This document shows positions 8,257 through 16,082 of a stretch of DNA of 64,000 nucleotides, one piece after another; within the stretch, counting starts at the first letter, position 1, and the number at the start of each line of letters is the position of its first letter. A program made the translations under genes and the position numbers. The notes below the pieces were generated by a model. It worked only from the letters and a program-made list of their open reading frames with translations. It searched no databases and had not been told where the DNA came from. Origin of the DNA: a virus; IMG/VR virus record IMGVR_UViG_3300020202_000003, positions 1 to 64,000 of that record. One strand, written 5' to 3'.

Positions 8257-10154
8257 AGGCCTCCTGCTTGGGGCTGGCTCGGGGCCGCGCCCGGTTGTGG
8301 TGCTGGCTTCTGAGCCGGTGCGGCCGTCGGCTGCCCGGTCGGGGTTGCGGTGCCCGGATTGTTCTGTCCGCCCAGCAACAGACTATTGAGCAGCATTTCC
8401 TGCTGTTGCTGTTGCTGCATGAGCTGCATTTCGTCTTCGCTCCGGATCGTTTCACTGGCGTCCAGCGCGTCCGCCATCTTCCGGATCAACACGTCGTCCT
8501 TCGAATACGGCGCGAAGCGTGGGCTCTCGGTGAGCTTCACCATGTTGATCAGGCGATCGATCAGCTCGGACTTCTGGAACATGATCGACACGCCGCGGAT
8601 TTCGATATCGGTCTCCTGTTTCAACGCTTCGATGCGATCTTCCGGAGACATCATCGCGATGAAGCCCAACAGCCGTTCGTGCTTGCGCCCCAAGACTTGG
8701 ATGTAGCTGGGGGAATCCCACGGGTCCCAGTACGTCGTCAGAATGTCCTGAAACATTTCGATGCACTGCTCGCCGCCGTACTCCACGTCCCGGCCAATGC
8801 CTTCGAACACGCCCATGGCTTGCTGCGTTTTGATCTGCACTTCGCCTTTGGTGATGTCCTTCCGCTCGCCGGTTTCGCCCTTGAGCAGTTCGGTGACGAA
8901 GACCCCGTTTTGGTACAGGTTCCCGGTCAAGGCCATGAGCTGTTCGACGATCGGGAGAAAGTCCTTGTCGGTGGGAATCAGCCGGTAGGCGTCCCGCATG
9001 CCGAACTTCATGGGCTTGGTGCAGCCGGGAAAGAGTTCCTTGTCGGCAGGATTCAGGAGCTTCCCTTCATCGACTTCGTAGGCACCGTTCAGCACGAACG
9101 ACAGCTTGTCCGCCGTCATCGAGAGCAGGTTGCAGCGGAATTTCCACATCTTGAGCATGCCCTCGTTGAGCGAGTAGCCGTGGAAGTTCCGCAGGTGTGG
9201 GATCGCGGCGAATTGGTGGATCGGCCATTTGATCCGTGGAAACTTGACGGGCTTCGGCTTGGCAATGACGGTGCGGTTGGCCACGGTGAAGCGGCACTTC
9301 GGAAAGCGCATCTCGCCGTTGTGATCGAGCACCCCGCCCCAAAACTCTCGGACGAAGACTTGCGGCCGGAACCGGTTGGAGTAATCGACCAAGCCCCGCT
9401 GCCGGCGTTCTTTCTGCCGGGTCCATGTGCCTTCATCGCCCTTGTCGCGGAGACAATTCCTGACGTTCTGGTAGTAGCCCTTCTCTTCGCCATCGAGCAG
9501 GGTGTAGTAATCCACCCAATCTTGATGCACCAAAAAGAGGCCGGATTGCGGCTCTCGGGACATGGCGTCGACGTCGCGGCGAATCTTCCAGGGTTCGATT
9601 TTGATGGTTTTCAGACCCTCGATCCCGTTCTCGTCGACGCTCCATATCCCTTTGAGCGCCATACTCGTGCCGACCGAAAAGGCCATTTCGGTCAGGTCCG
9701 GAAAGGTGTGCGTGAGCTTGACGCGCTTGGCCCACCAGCGGAGCGCGTCCTGCCAGAAGTCAACCTTCGCCATCACCATCGGGTCCTCTTCGAGTTCCGT
9801 GGTGACGTTGATCCAGTCGGGCCGATCGACGATCGCCTTGCGGACGAGCATCTTGGCTTGAATGGCGGTCTGGAAGGGTTCGTTCGTGGTGATCTTGGCT
9901 TGCCAGTCTTCCTTGAGTTGCAGCTCGCGCATCTTGCCTTCGTGCGCGTCCCACAGTTGTTCCTCAAGCTTGATGCGATCTTTGTAGACGGATTCGGTGT
10001 GGCGGACGCACTCCTCGACATATTCGACGAGGTGGCCATCGGGGATGTCGTCGGTCTGGTCCGCAAAGAGTTCTTCCAACTCTTCGTCGGGGAGATCCTG
10101 CAGCTCTTCGATGGCAGCGGCGAGCGCGGCGTCGGTTTGTCCAAACGCAGCCAT
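8253..10154 (-). CDS. Portal protein (P22-like head-to-tail connector)
   Basis: 633 residues, forming the dodecameric DNA channel at one capsid vertex. It shows the layout of podovirus portals: an acidic helical start, a long core (NEPFQTAIQAKMLVRKAIVDRPDW, FWGGVLDHNGEMRF, NEGMLKMWKFRCNLLSMTADK), and a helical end with a Q-rich stretch (about residues 585-595) and a disordered Pro/Ala/Gln tail (TPTGQPTAAPAQKPAPQPG). It follows the terminator at 10443-10497 and heads the scaffold and capsid block. The length fits P22-type portals, which carry long C-terminal barrels. Confidence 0.8.
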   Translation of the reverse strand: MAAFGQTDAALAAAIEELQDLPDEELEELFADQTDDIPDGHLVEYVEECVRHTESVYKDRIKLEEQLWDAHEGKMRELQLKEDWQAKITTNEPFQTAIQAKMLVRKAIVDRPDWINVTTELEEDPMVMAKVDFWQDALRWWAKRVKLTHTFPDLTEMAFSVGTSMALKGIWSVDENGIEGLKTIKIEPWKIRRDVDAMSREPQSGLFLVHQDWVDYYTLLDGEEKGYYQNVRNCLRDKGDEGTWTRQKERRQRGLVDYSNRFRPQVFVREFWGGVLDHNGEMRFPKCRFTVANRTVIAKPKPVKFPRIKWPIHQFAAIPHLRNFHGYSLNEGMLKMWKFRCNLLSMTADKLSFVLNGAYEVDEGKLLNPADKELFPGCTKPMKFGMRDAYRLIPTDKDFLPIVEQLMALTGNLYQNGVFVTELLKGETGERKDITKGEVQIKTQQAMGVFEGIGRDVEYGGEQCIEMFQDILTTYWDPWDSPSYIQVLGRKHERLLGFIAMMSPEDRIEALKQETDIEIRGVSIMFQKSELIDRLINMVKLTESPRFAPYSKDDVLIRKMADALDASETIRSEDEMQLMQQQQQQEMLLNSLLLGGQNNPGTATPTGQPTAAPAQKPAPQPGAAPSQPQAGGL

Positions 10155-10163
10155 TAGTGCTCC

Positions 10164-10412
10164 CTACCCACGGTGATAGAGTCCTCCGCGTAAATCCCGC
10201 TCCAGCTGATCCGCTTGCATGGCATGCCCCAGGTTGCGGAGCTTGATGTCACTGATACAGCCAGTCACGGGAGGATCGCCTTGGGCCGCGTACCAGACCT
10301 TCGTGCAGTTCCCGCACTTCAGGACTTCCTTCTTGCCGTCCTTGATCGCCCGAATTTCCTGATAGCCTTGAACCCAATCGTGCCGGCCGAGTTCGCGTCT
10401 GATATTCGCCAC
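10164..10412 (-). CDS. Small zinc-ribbon-like protein
   Basis: 82 residues. It has a CGNC pair near residue 33 and a third cysteine in VTGCISD, around a basic segment (IKDGKKEVLK). It probably binds zinc. It is the first gene after the terminator and lies nine bases upstream of the portal gene. Function unknown. Confidence 0.6.
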   Translation of the reverse strand: MANIRRELGRHDWVQGYQEIRAIKDGKKEVLKCGNCTKVWYAAQGDPPVTGCISDIKLRNLGHAMQADQLERDLRGGLYHRG

Positions 10413-10442
10413 TGGGATTTCCTCTAGAGGCTCGTTTTGGGC

Positions 10443-10497
10443 AAAAAAAAGGAACGGCCCGCCAGATCCCCCGAAGAGGACCCAACGAGCCGTTCCT
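10443..10497 (-). terminator. Rho-independent terminator with UUCG loop
   Basis: On the minus strand AGGAACGGC (10497-10489) pairs perfectly with GCCGTTCCT (10458-10450) and is followed at once by a run of T. Inside the loop a second hairpin, GGGTCCTC-TTCG-GGGGATCT, carries a stabilising UUCG tetraloop. It separates the packaging and small-gene operon from the portal and head genes. Confidence 0.8.
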
Positions 10498-10556
10498 AGA
10501 ACAATACGTCTGGATTAGGCTAAACTAGTATTTTTTCTTACCGCTCTTTTTTGTCT

Positions 10557-10718
10557 TCATCGCTCCTCATCTTCGCTAAACTTCTTCACACGAAATTTAT
10601 TGATACTTCCTCCAGTACCACAGTCCATTTCAAACGTCAAGAACATCTTGCCTTGAATCATTGGCAGATTCGAAAACTCATGAATCACCCGCTTCATGAA
10701 CTTCTCAGGCAGTTTCAT
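10557..10718 (-). CDS. Small hypothetical protein, 53 aa
   Basis: It starts MKLPEKFMKRVIHEF and ends in a charged tail (KKFSEDEER). The ATG follows the stop of the zinc-ribbon gene by two bases, which suggests reinitiation rather than a strong ribosome site. An 11-codon lysine-rich frame overlaps its stop (ATGA) and ends just before the terminator; I do not call that a gene. Confidence 0.5.
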   Translation of the reverse strand: MKLPEKFMKRVIHEFSNLPMIQGKMFLTFEMDCGTGGSINKFRVKKFSEDEER

Positions 10719-10720
10719 GG

Positions 10721-11008
10721 TTATAGTTTGAGATCGCTCTTCCAGTGACCACAGTTCGGACAGTAGGCCCCGTCCGCATGGATGTGAAACAAATCGTTCC
10801 CGCACGAGCAGGTGAAATGCGGCCCAGGGATTTCCAAGCGATAGGAATACGTACCCATCATGCTCTGGCAGTTCGGACACTCCAGCCAGGTGGTACCGAC
10901 CGGCGCCACTGCGACCCACTTATGCTGACACCGCACGCAATGCGCCTTCCCGCTGACATGCGGTGTCCGGTTCTCGCGTTCGGCTTGGAGGTCAATCACG
11001 TCGCCCAT
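10721..11008 (-). CDS. Zinc-ribbon protein with three CxxC pairs
   Basis: 95 residues. Three CxxC-type pairs are visible (CVRC, CPNC, CPNC) plus a CSC, enough for two zinc ribbons. The start (IDLQAERENRTPHVSGKAHC, then WVAVAPVGTTWLECP) matches a phage small-protein family I know only as hypothetical. It is encoded among other coupled small genes and overlaps its upstream neighbour by one base. Confidence 0.7.
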   Translation of the reverse strand: MGDVIDLQAERENRTPHVSGKAHCVRCQHKWVAVAPVGTTWLECPNCQSMMGTYSYRLEIPGPHFTCSCGNDLFHIHADGAYCPNCGHWKSDLKL

Positions 11009-11208
11009 TATCGAAAGTCCACCTTGCTCGCATCTTCAGCCTCTACTGCCACCATGAACTTATGAATCTGTATCTGCGTGTCGATCGGCACCTTGGCGTG
11101 CATCATGGCATCAGAGAACACACCGAGCGCATAGTATCGCCCACGAAGGAAGCCCTCTCGGTACCGATCCGTGATGCCAAACAGCCGCATGAGCAAGCGT
11201 TTCATCAT
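11008..11208 (-). CDS. Small hypothetical protein, 66 aa
   Basis: It begins MMKRLLMRLFGITDRYREGF, an amphipathic basic helix, followed by a helical rest. The start overlaps the upstream stop by four bases (ATGA) and the stop abuts the next gene. Similar short proteins occur in phage late regions, but I can give no function. Confidence 0.55.
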   Translation of the reverse strand: MMKRLLMRLFGITDRYREGFLRGRYYALGVFSDAMMHAKVPIDTQIQIHKFMVAVEAEDASKVDFR

Positions 11209-11648
11209 CGACCCTTGATCTCGACAGTGATAGACCGACCGTAATCCTTCACGGTCAGATTTTCGGGCAGGCTCTTATCGACCTTCTTTCGGTCGGGCGC
11301 ATCGCCAAACCAAAACTCGGTCGCCTGCCCCTTGTGATGCACCGCAATGGTGACCGTGGCTTTCCAATCATCGAGGTTCCGCCCTTGCATCTTTAATTGC
11401 CGACGGGCTTCCTTCACGATCCGATTGACCATCGCTGTCACTTCGTCCCGTAACTCGGCGTCCATTTGGTCCTGGCTTATGCAGACATTCTTGAGATTCC
11501 CGCCCGGCGTGAGATCGCGTTGCACACCATCCGTGATAATGGGATAGCGGCCAGGCAGATGCACCTGTCCGCCAATCACTTCACGGCGATCTTCTGACGG
11601 CAGACCGCCGACCGTGAGGGCTTGCTCTGGGCTGGGGAGTTCTTTCAT
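11205..11648 (-). CDS. Hypothetical protein, 147 aa
   Basis: Soluble alpha/beta protein starting MKELPSPEQALTVGG at the ATGA overlap with the upstream gene. Residues 60-90 form a helix (QMDAELRDEVTAMVNRIVKEARRQ), followed by strands (ATVTIAVHHKGQATEFWFG). No known motif. Start chosen for the four-base overlap instead of the longer in-frame option. Confidence 0.6.
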   Translation of the reverse strand: MKELPSPEQALTVGGLPSEDRREVIGGQVHLPGRYPIITDGVQRDLTPGGNLKNVCISQDQMDAELRDEVTAMVNRIVKEARRQLKMQGRNLDDWKATVTIAVHHKGQATEFWFGDAPDRKKVDKSLPENLTVKDYGRSITVEIKGR

Positions 11649-11956
11649 CGCGTCTTCGCCGTGTGTCGATTGAAAAAGTCCCACAGCGGTTTATTGTCCT
11701 CGGTCCACGTGAGCGAGACTAAGCGGGCCAGCCATTTGCGCCACCCGCTGTTGGCTGACACCACATAGATCTCAATCGGTTCGTCTTTATGAAAGACATA
11801 TGTGGTGGAGAGCACGCGATAGTCCTCAATGGCATGCTTGGATTCTTGAATCGATGTCCGCACAGAATCATAGAGAAACGGACTGACCCGTATCCTTCTG
11901 AACGTCTCCTTGTCGTCTGGAAACACCCCTGCTGTCGCTCGACCATAGAGTTTCAT
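11645..11956 (-). CDS. Hypothetical protein, 103 aa
   Basis: It starts MKLYGRATAGVFPDDKETF at an ATGA overlap. A beta-rich middle (VLSTTYVFHKDEPIEIYVVS) is followed by a tryptophan-rich end (GWRKWLARLVSLTW). No family recognised. Confidence 0.55.
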   Translation of the reverse strand: MKLYGRATAGVFPDDKETFRRIRVSPFLYDSVRTSIQESKHAIEDYRVLSTTYVFHKDEPIEIYVVSANSGWRKWLARLVSLTWTEDNKPLWDFFNRHTAKTR

Positions 11957-12408
11957 AGATCCCCCACCCTCGGCGTCGGTTGCCGGTTATCCGCGACCCA
12001 GACTAATTTTCCTTTGTGCATAATCGTCATGACTGTTCGCCTGTTCGTCGGCACGCCATTCTCGAATTCTTCCAGATAAAATGTGCCATCGTTGTTGAGG
12101 CCATAGGCGTAGACCGTCCCGTTCGGCGCGGTCATCATGACGTACTCGACGGTGCCATACGCCACATTCATCGTCCTGGCAAACAGGCCAAAAGCCGGGC
12201 TGAAAAACTCCCACCGCTTGGCTACAGATCGGTTCGGCGATACGAAGACCGGCTCTTGAATGATTCCGTTTTTGTCCACATGAGACGGCAAGGCATTGAG
12301 GTCGTGATGCGAACTCAGCGTTGGTACATTGTTCGCGATGTAGAGGTAGTAATAATCGAATGGCACACTTAATGAGGAGGTCCGGTATGCCCGCATGCGA
12401 AACGCCAT
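11953..12408 (-). CDS. Hypothetical protein, 151 aa
   Basis: Beta-rich, with many Tyr, Phe and Asn (FDYYYLYIANNVPTL, TAPNGTVYAYGLNNDGTFYL). Coupled to the next gene by an ATGA overlap. No signal peptide or motif is visible. Confidence 0.55.
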   Translation of the reverse strand: MAFRMRAYRTSSLSVPFDYYYLYIANNVPTLSSHHDLNALPSHVDKNGIIQEPVFVSPNRSVAKRWEFFSPAFGLFARTMNVAYGTVEYVMMTAPNGTVYAYGLNNDGTFYLEEFENGVPTNRRTVMTIMHKGKLVWVADNRQPTPRVGDL

Positions 12409-12411
12409 GGC

Positions 12412-12624
12412 TTACCTCTTCTGTTTGACCGGCTTCACTTCACCGCAATACTTGCACTGGATCGACACTTCCTTCCCGTCAAAACTTCTCCATCGTCCAT
12501 GGACCTGTTTCCAGCATGCGAGCCGTCGCCCCCGACCTTTCTGCTTCCACTTGCCATGGAGTGGCTCTTCCACGAATCGTATGTTCTTAATGATGCCGAT
12601 TTCTCTAACCACCTGCATCGCCAT
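12412..12624 (-). CDS. Small zinc-binding-like protein, module paralogue B
   Basis: 70 residues. Order of elements: REIGIIKNIRFVEE, then HGKWKQKGRG, a cysteine (LACW), then CKYCGE. The same elements occur in the gene just upstream but in rotated order, so the two look like products of a tandem module duplication. Two to four cysteines may hold zinc. Function unknown. Confidence 0.6.
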   Translation of the reverse strand: MAMQVVREIGIIKNIRFVEEPLHGKWKQKGRGRRLACWKQVHGRWRSFDGKEVSIQCKYCGEVKPVKQKR

Positions 12625-12628
12625 TGGC

Positions 12629-12838
12629 TCACCTCATGTCGTCAATGAATCGAACCCGCTCAATGACTCCAATTTCTACCCCAGGTCGTCCGTCCGGTGT
12701 CGTCCATCGAAACCCACAGATCCGGCATTGCTTGAAATAGCCATGATACGCTTTGAAGAACGGCCGGCCCCGATGACAGAGCAGCGTGCCGCCGCGCCCC
12801 TTCAACCGCCATTTGCCGTGGCCTGGAGCAGCGTTCAT
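12629..12838 (-). CDS. Small zinc-binding-like protein, module paralogue A
   Basis: 69 residues. Elements in order: HGKWRLKGRG, a cysteine (LLCH), CRICGF, then EIGVIERVRFIDD at the end. Its ATG overlaps the upstream stop by four bases. It is clearly related to the following gene (12412-12624). Confidence 0.6.
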   Translation of the reverse strand: MNAAPGHGKWRLKGRGGTLLCHRGRPFFKAYHGYFKQCRICGFRWTTPDGRPGVEIGVIERVRFIDDMR

Positions 12839-13005
12839 GCAAGCACCAGCTGATGAAAGGCCTCGCGGAACCGGCTTATCGGAATCTGCGGGTTGGCGAA
12901 GGCAATGCGATCGGCCAGTCTGATATCCCCACATCGCATCGCCCGCTCGAACTCCCACAGGATCATGCGATTGTTCAGCTCCGTCAGGTTCGGGCCGGTG
13001 CGCAT
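12835..13005 (-). CDS. Small helical hypothetical protein, 56 aa
   Basis: It starts MRTGPNLTELNNRMILWEFERAM, with two predicted helices and no membrane segment. The start lies inside the end of the JAMM-domain gene (about 22 bases overlap); its stop overlaps the next start (ATGA). Unrecognised. Confidence 0.5.
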   Translation of the reverse strand: MRTGPNLTELNNRMILWEFERAMRCGDIRLADRIAFANPQIPISRFREAFHQLVLA

Positions 13006-13394
13006 AGCGTCTCCGCTCCCTGGAAATAGATCATCTGGTAGATCCGGTCGTGCTTCTCGTAAATCCGGATCTCTTTCGGGTTCAGCCCGACAATGACCAT
13101 GAGCAACGGCACGCGCGCGATCGACAGGGCGTCCATGAGCCGGTAATCCTTCACCGAGCCGTGCGCCCCCTTCGTCGGATGGGAATGGACAATGGCCCAT
13201 GGATCCTCCCCGCACTGCTTCAGCGCCGACAGGAATTCTGCATGGGTCATTTCAAAGTCGTGCTCCGGGTTCGCCGCCACGTTCGTCGCGCGATAGAACC
13301 CCTTCCCACGAAACAGCAGCCCGCACATTTCATGCGGAACGGCGTCCGTCGCGGCCTGCAGCATGTCGGCGATGTCGGTGTCGGTCAGCATCAT
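12984..13394 (-). CDS. JAMM/MPN-domain metalloprotease-like protein
   Basis: 136 residues. The JAMM zinc site is complete: Glu22 (HEMCGLL), His70-Ser-His72 (VHSHP) and Ser80-x-x-Asp83 (SVKD). JAMM proteins cleave isopeptide or peptide bonds; in tailed phages the domain occurs in tail assembly proteins of the lambda gpK type, usually fused to an NlpC/P60 domain that is absent here. The ATG overlaps the previous stop by four bases. A role in processing a virion or host protein is inference. Confidence 0.75.
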   Translation of the reverse strand: MMLTDTDIADMLQAATDAVPHEMCGLLFRGKGFYRATNVAANPEHDFEMTHAEFLSALKQCGEDPWAIVHSHPTKGAHGSVKDYRLMDALSIARVPLLMVIVGLNPKEIRIYEKHDRIYQMIYFQGAETLCAPART

Positions 13395-13576
13395 TTCTTG
13401 GGATCGAATGGAACGCAATCGTAGATGCGCTTCTGGCCCTCTTGCACGGCACCTTGCGCCAAGCTCTGCGCGGCTTGATTGCACGCCGTCTGCGTGGAGA
13501 ACCGTTGTGGAATGCTCGATTGCACCGTGTTCGGACTGGTCGCAAATAACGTGATCAAAATCCAGATTGTCTCCAT
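13391..13576 (-). CDS. Small protein with N-terminal signal or membrane segment
   Basis: 61 residues from METIWILITLFATSP. The first 15 residues are hydrophobic; the rest is polar with two cysteines (ACNQ, YDCVP) that could form a disulfide. It is probably exported or anchored in the inner membrane. A 6-bp hairpin and a copy of AAACTAGTA lie in the gap upstream. Confidence 0.5.
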   Translation of the reverse strand: METIWILITLFATSPNTVQSSIPQRFSTQTACNQAAQSLAQGAVQEGQKRIYDCVPFDPKK

Positions 13577-13592
13577 GAAGCCTCCGTGTTGT

Positions 13593-13610
13593 GAAGGCAT
13601 TGCCGCCTTC
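13593..13610 (-). other. Leader hairpin
   Basis: GAAGGC and GCCTTC are complementary around a six-base loop in the 68-base gap upstream of the small exported protein. There is no T-run, so it is not a typical terminator. Confidence 0.35.
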
Positions 13611-13644
13611 TACTAAAATGTACTAATTCTGCCGAAACTAGTAG

Positions 13645-14496
13645 TTACCGTCTCCCCTTCACATTGACGGCCTGATTCGCAATGTTGACCGCTGTGGCTG
13701 ATCCGGTCGCCGTCGCCTTGGCACCTCCACTGGCGGCCACACCCGCGCCAATCGAGCCCCCGACAATCGCTGCGCCGACAATCTCCGGTCCGGCCCCGCG
13801 GGACTGATCGCCTTCCCACTCGGCTTGTTCTGCCGCCGTCAGCAACCGGCAGTTCTTGAAGTCCCTCTCGAACCAGAAGAACCACGGCTCCTTCTCCACG
13901 TCGCACCGCTCAAGGCGCGCAAACCCGTGATTGGTCCCGAACACGGACCGCTCCTCCGTCTTGGCCGGCTTGGTGTATTGGCCGTTCACTTCCTTGTGAG
14001 GGGTGATGCAGCCGGATAAGAGAACGGTAATCGCAGCGATTGACGCGGTTTGCGCTACGACTTGAGCGGTCAGCGATGTCCTTGCTTTTGTCACAGCCCA
14101 TCCGAGTATGGCTAAGGCAATTCCTCCAAAGATAAAGCCATCACCGATACTTAATCCCCAGTATTGAACATGATCAGCAAGTGCGAGAAAGACGTGCGCT
14201 TCCGTAGCGGGTACCCATATGCTGTGAGCGTCGTCCGTCATCCCCACGACCGGCATAAGCCCGCCGTTCGCAATCGTCACGGTAGCATTGAGCGGAAGCC
14301 CTATAGCCACGGTCCATCGAGACAGCAAGCTCCACGGTGACGATGCGGATGCTATAAACGCATAGAGCCAGAGTGCAGATAACGCCCAGACGATGACACA
14401 TGGAAGGAGACCAGGCATTGTCTCCCACCATGCAAACCTAACAAGTATCGCGAACCAGGCACTCAGTCCACCAATGACAATCATTGTCTGTTTCAT
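13645..14496 (-). CDS. Polytopic membrane protein (DUF5317-like) with lipoprotein-like C-terminal half
   Basis: 283 residues. The first 140 contain about four membrane segments and the sequence GLPLNATVTIANGGLMPVVG, typical of DUF5317 membrane proteins as I remember that family. From about residue 135 the sequence reads like a second protein: a basic start (TKARTSLTAQ), a hydrophobic stretch and LLSGC, a perfect lipobox, then a soluble domain with cysteines and a Gly/Ala-rich tail. A GTG codon lies at the right place for an internal start but has no ribosome site near it. It is either a natural fusion or two overlapping products. Confidence 0.6.
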   Translation of the reverse strand: MKQTMIVIGGLSAWFAILVRFAWWETMPGLLPCVIVWALSALWLYAFIASASSPWSLLSRWTVAIGLPLNATVTIANGGLMPVVGMTDDAHSIWVPATEAHVFLALADHVQYWGLSIGDGFIFGGIALAILGWAVTKARTSLTAQVVAQTASIAAITVLLSGCITPHKEVNGQYTKPAKTEERSVFGTNHGFARLERCDVEKEPWFFWFERDFKNCRLLTAAEQAEWEGDQSRGAGPEIVGAAIVGGSIGAGVAASGGAKATATGSATAVNIANQAVNVKGRR

Positions 14497-14534
14497 CTTC
14501 TTTCCTTCTCCTTGGTTAAAGGGTCACTGCACTC

Positions 14535-14792
14535 TCACACTCCCTCGTCATACGTCTCCATCCCTGCCTGCTCGATCTTCACGCGATACCGGCTGTGGCC
14601 ACAGAGCGGCTTCGTGATGTCGATCTCGATCCCCTGCGCTCGGTTGAAGTAGATCTCCCGGTTGCAGTCACACGAATAGTTGCCTTCTTCCCAGATAAAT
14701 GGGGGCCATCCGTTGTCTTCGTCAATCTTTTCGTCCGGTTCCGTGAGCTGGACGGTCTGCCCGGTCCTCATGTCTTTGATCGTGATGATCAT
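14535..14792 (-). CDS. Hypothetical phage protein, 85 aa, cysteine containing
   Basis: It starts MIITIKDMRTGQTVQL; the middle contains YSCDCNREIYFNRA and the end LCGHSRYRV, so three cysteines and a histidine could bind a metal. The pattern is familiar from phage small genes of unknown function. It follows the HNH-like gene by one base. Confidence 0.6.
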   Translation of the reverse strand: MIITIKDMRTGQTVQLTEPDEKIDEDNGWPPFIWEEGNYSCDCNREIYFNRAQGIEIDITKPLCGHSRYRVKIEQAGMETYDEGV

Positions 14793-14793
14793 G

Positions 14794-15090
14794 TCACTTC
14801 ACTCCTACGATACCCTGATTAAACCATCGCGCCACCGTCTTGAGATACGCCCAGGTCCACAGCTCAAAGGCATCTCGGTACGGCAGTTCGACTTTCCGCC
14901 GACCGTCAATCATGTCGTGATGGATCTGACAGACATGGACGGTGTAATAATCCGGCGCTTTGATCCCGGTTCCTTTGCCGAGCGCGACACTGTTCGCATG
15001 CGCGGCCACGGTCGTCCCAATCGACTCACAAATCACGCAGGCCTGGCCTTCAGCGGACGCGAGCAGCTTCTTGTTGCGGTAGTGGCTCAT
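14794..15090 (-). CDS. HNH-like nuclease-fold protein (DUF1364-like)
   Basis: 98 residues. CVIC, then AHANSVALGKGTGIKAPDYY, then CQIHHDMIDGR: a treble-clef zinc finger with a histidine-bearing beta hairpin, as in the phage DUF1364 group. Family members are treated as possible DNA nucleases or DNA-binding proteins. It overlaps the upstream gene by one base. Whether it cuts DNA cannot be told from sequence. Confidence 0.65.
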   Translation of the reverse strand: MSHYRNKKLLASAEGQACVICESIGTTVAAHANSVALGKGTGIKAPDYYTVHVCQIHHDMIDGRRKVELPYRDAFELWTWAYLKTVARWFNQGIVGVK

Positions 15091-15545
15091 TACGCCAACG
15101 CCTTCACGGCCCGAATCGCCGCCTCGATCTCGGCCAATTGCTGGTTCAGCCAGTCGCGCCGATCGCTCAGTTTGAGGATCGTTTTGACCCGCCAGCTTGG
15201 CCCGTCCTCTTCCTTAGGTGCCGGCAAGATTGTGATTCCTCCTGGCGTCGGAGGCTTCGCATCTTTCAGCGCCTCAATGCCATCATCCATGGTAACAACC
15301 GGCTCATTCTCCTTCTTCCGCTTCGCTGCCCGTGCGGCCTTTTGTGACGCGATCCACTTCGCCCGATGCTCTTCACTCTGAAACTTCGGCATGTCCACCC
15401 CCTTGGCTTTCGACGCTTGCCGGTTTTGATACGTTAACCAATCGAGCACGCACCCACATTGCAGACAGCGATAGACGTTGCACGGGACAAAGAAATCATA
15501 GACCGTCTCGGCGACCATCAATCCGCTGCACTTCAGGCATACCAC
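15090..15545 (-). CDS. Zinc-ribbon protein with helical C-terminus
   Basis: 151 residues. Residues 1-35 form a zinc ribbon (CLKCSG ... CLQCGC). The rest is helical and charged (QSEEHRAKWIASQKAARAAKRKK) and ends in a coiled segment (WLNQQLAEIEAAIRAVKALA). It may bind nucleic acid. Function unknown. Confidence 0.6.
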   Translation of the reverse strand: MVCLKCSGLMVAETVYDFFVPCNVYRCLQCGCVLDWLTYQNRQASKAKGVDMPKFQSEEHRAKWIASQKAARAAKRKKENEPVVTMDDGIEALKDAKPPTPGGITILPAPKEEDGPSWRVKTILKLSDRRDWLNQQLAEIEAAIRAVKALA

Positions 15546-15734
15546 TCAGGGCTCCCTCTTCTTGATCTCCCAGGTAATCGTAATGTCATAGTCTTCAATG
15601 AAGGCCAATTTCGATTCGTTCACCGCTTCAGGAATCCGGCGTTTCAGGTAGCCCAAGCCCACCTCGGGATTAGATAGAAACATGACAAGGCTTTCCTTCA
15701 GCCGACCTCGAAGGCGTTCCTCATTGGACGGCAT
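15546..15734 (-). CDS. Small hypothetical protein, 62 aa
   Basis: It starts MPSNEERLRGRLKESLVMF within the end of the upstream gene (14-base overlap). A helical first half is followed by a beta end (DYDITITWEIKKREP). Its stop abuts the next gene. Unrecognised. Confidence 0.5.
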   Translation of the reverse strand: MPSNEERLRGRLKESLVMFLSNPEVGLGYLKRRIPEAVNESKLAFIEDYDITITWEIKKREP

Positions 15735-15912
15735 AACTCTTCGCCCTCCGCTTCTCATCAATCTCAAACCCCGGAATATCCCCTTGCGGCGTCCCGCACA
15801 CGTGCGTTTCGAGGTTGTGCTTGATTACCCCACAGTGCGGACAGAGCTCCATGCGGCCCTGTTGGGTCATCGGCTCCAAGGCGTAGGCAATGGCTTGTTC
15901 GAGATCGCCCAT
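15721..15912 (-). CDS. Small zinc-finger-like protein
   Basis: 63 residues. CPHC, then a His pair and VCG (CPHCGVIKHNLETHVCG), form a C2-HC zinc site in the middle of the protein. It starts MGDLEQAIAYALE, just after the stop of the next small gene upstream. Possible nucleic-acid or protein adaptor. Confidence 0.6.
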   Translation of the reverse strand: MGDLEQAIAYALEPMTQQGRMELCPHCGVIKHNLETHVCGTPQGDIPGFEIDEKRRAKSYAVQ

Positions 15913-15915
15913 GGT

Positions 15916-16077
15916 TCACCACACCCCAAACTCTTCCCAGCGGTCATGGCATTCCAAGCTCAACCGATGCACCTCCAAATGCTGCGTCACGTCGCTCGCT
16001 CCGTAGAGGATGGCCGGGATAAACCCGATGGCCTCGCCCAACTCCATCCGTTCAAAGAGTCGTTGCTCCTTGCTCAT
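15916..16077 (-). CDS. Small hypothetical protein, 53 aa
   Basis: It starts MSKEQRLFERMELGEAIGF, helical throughout, and ends EECGVW-like (RWEEFGVW). The ATG follows the upstream stop by five bases and has a GGAGAGG ribosome site. Unrecognised. Confidence 0.5.
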   Translation of the reverse strand: MSKEQRLFERMELGEAIGFIPAILYGASDVTQHLEVHRLSLECHDRWEEFGVW

Positions 16078-16082
16078 CACCG

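Noticed and set aside
8268-10157. A 629-codon open frame on the plus strand opposite the portal gene
   Set aside because: It mirrors the portal gene codon for codon; high GC and few A/T third positions keep the antisense frame open. The portal frame has family features, the antisense one has none.
10525-10560. An 11-codon lysine-rich gene before the terminator
   Set aside because: Too short and without independent evidence, though its start overlaps the upstream stop in the usual way.
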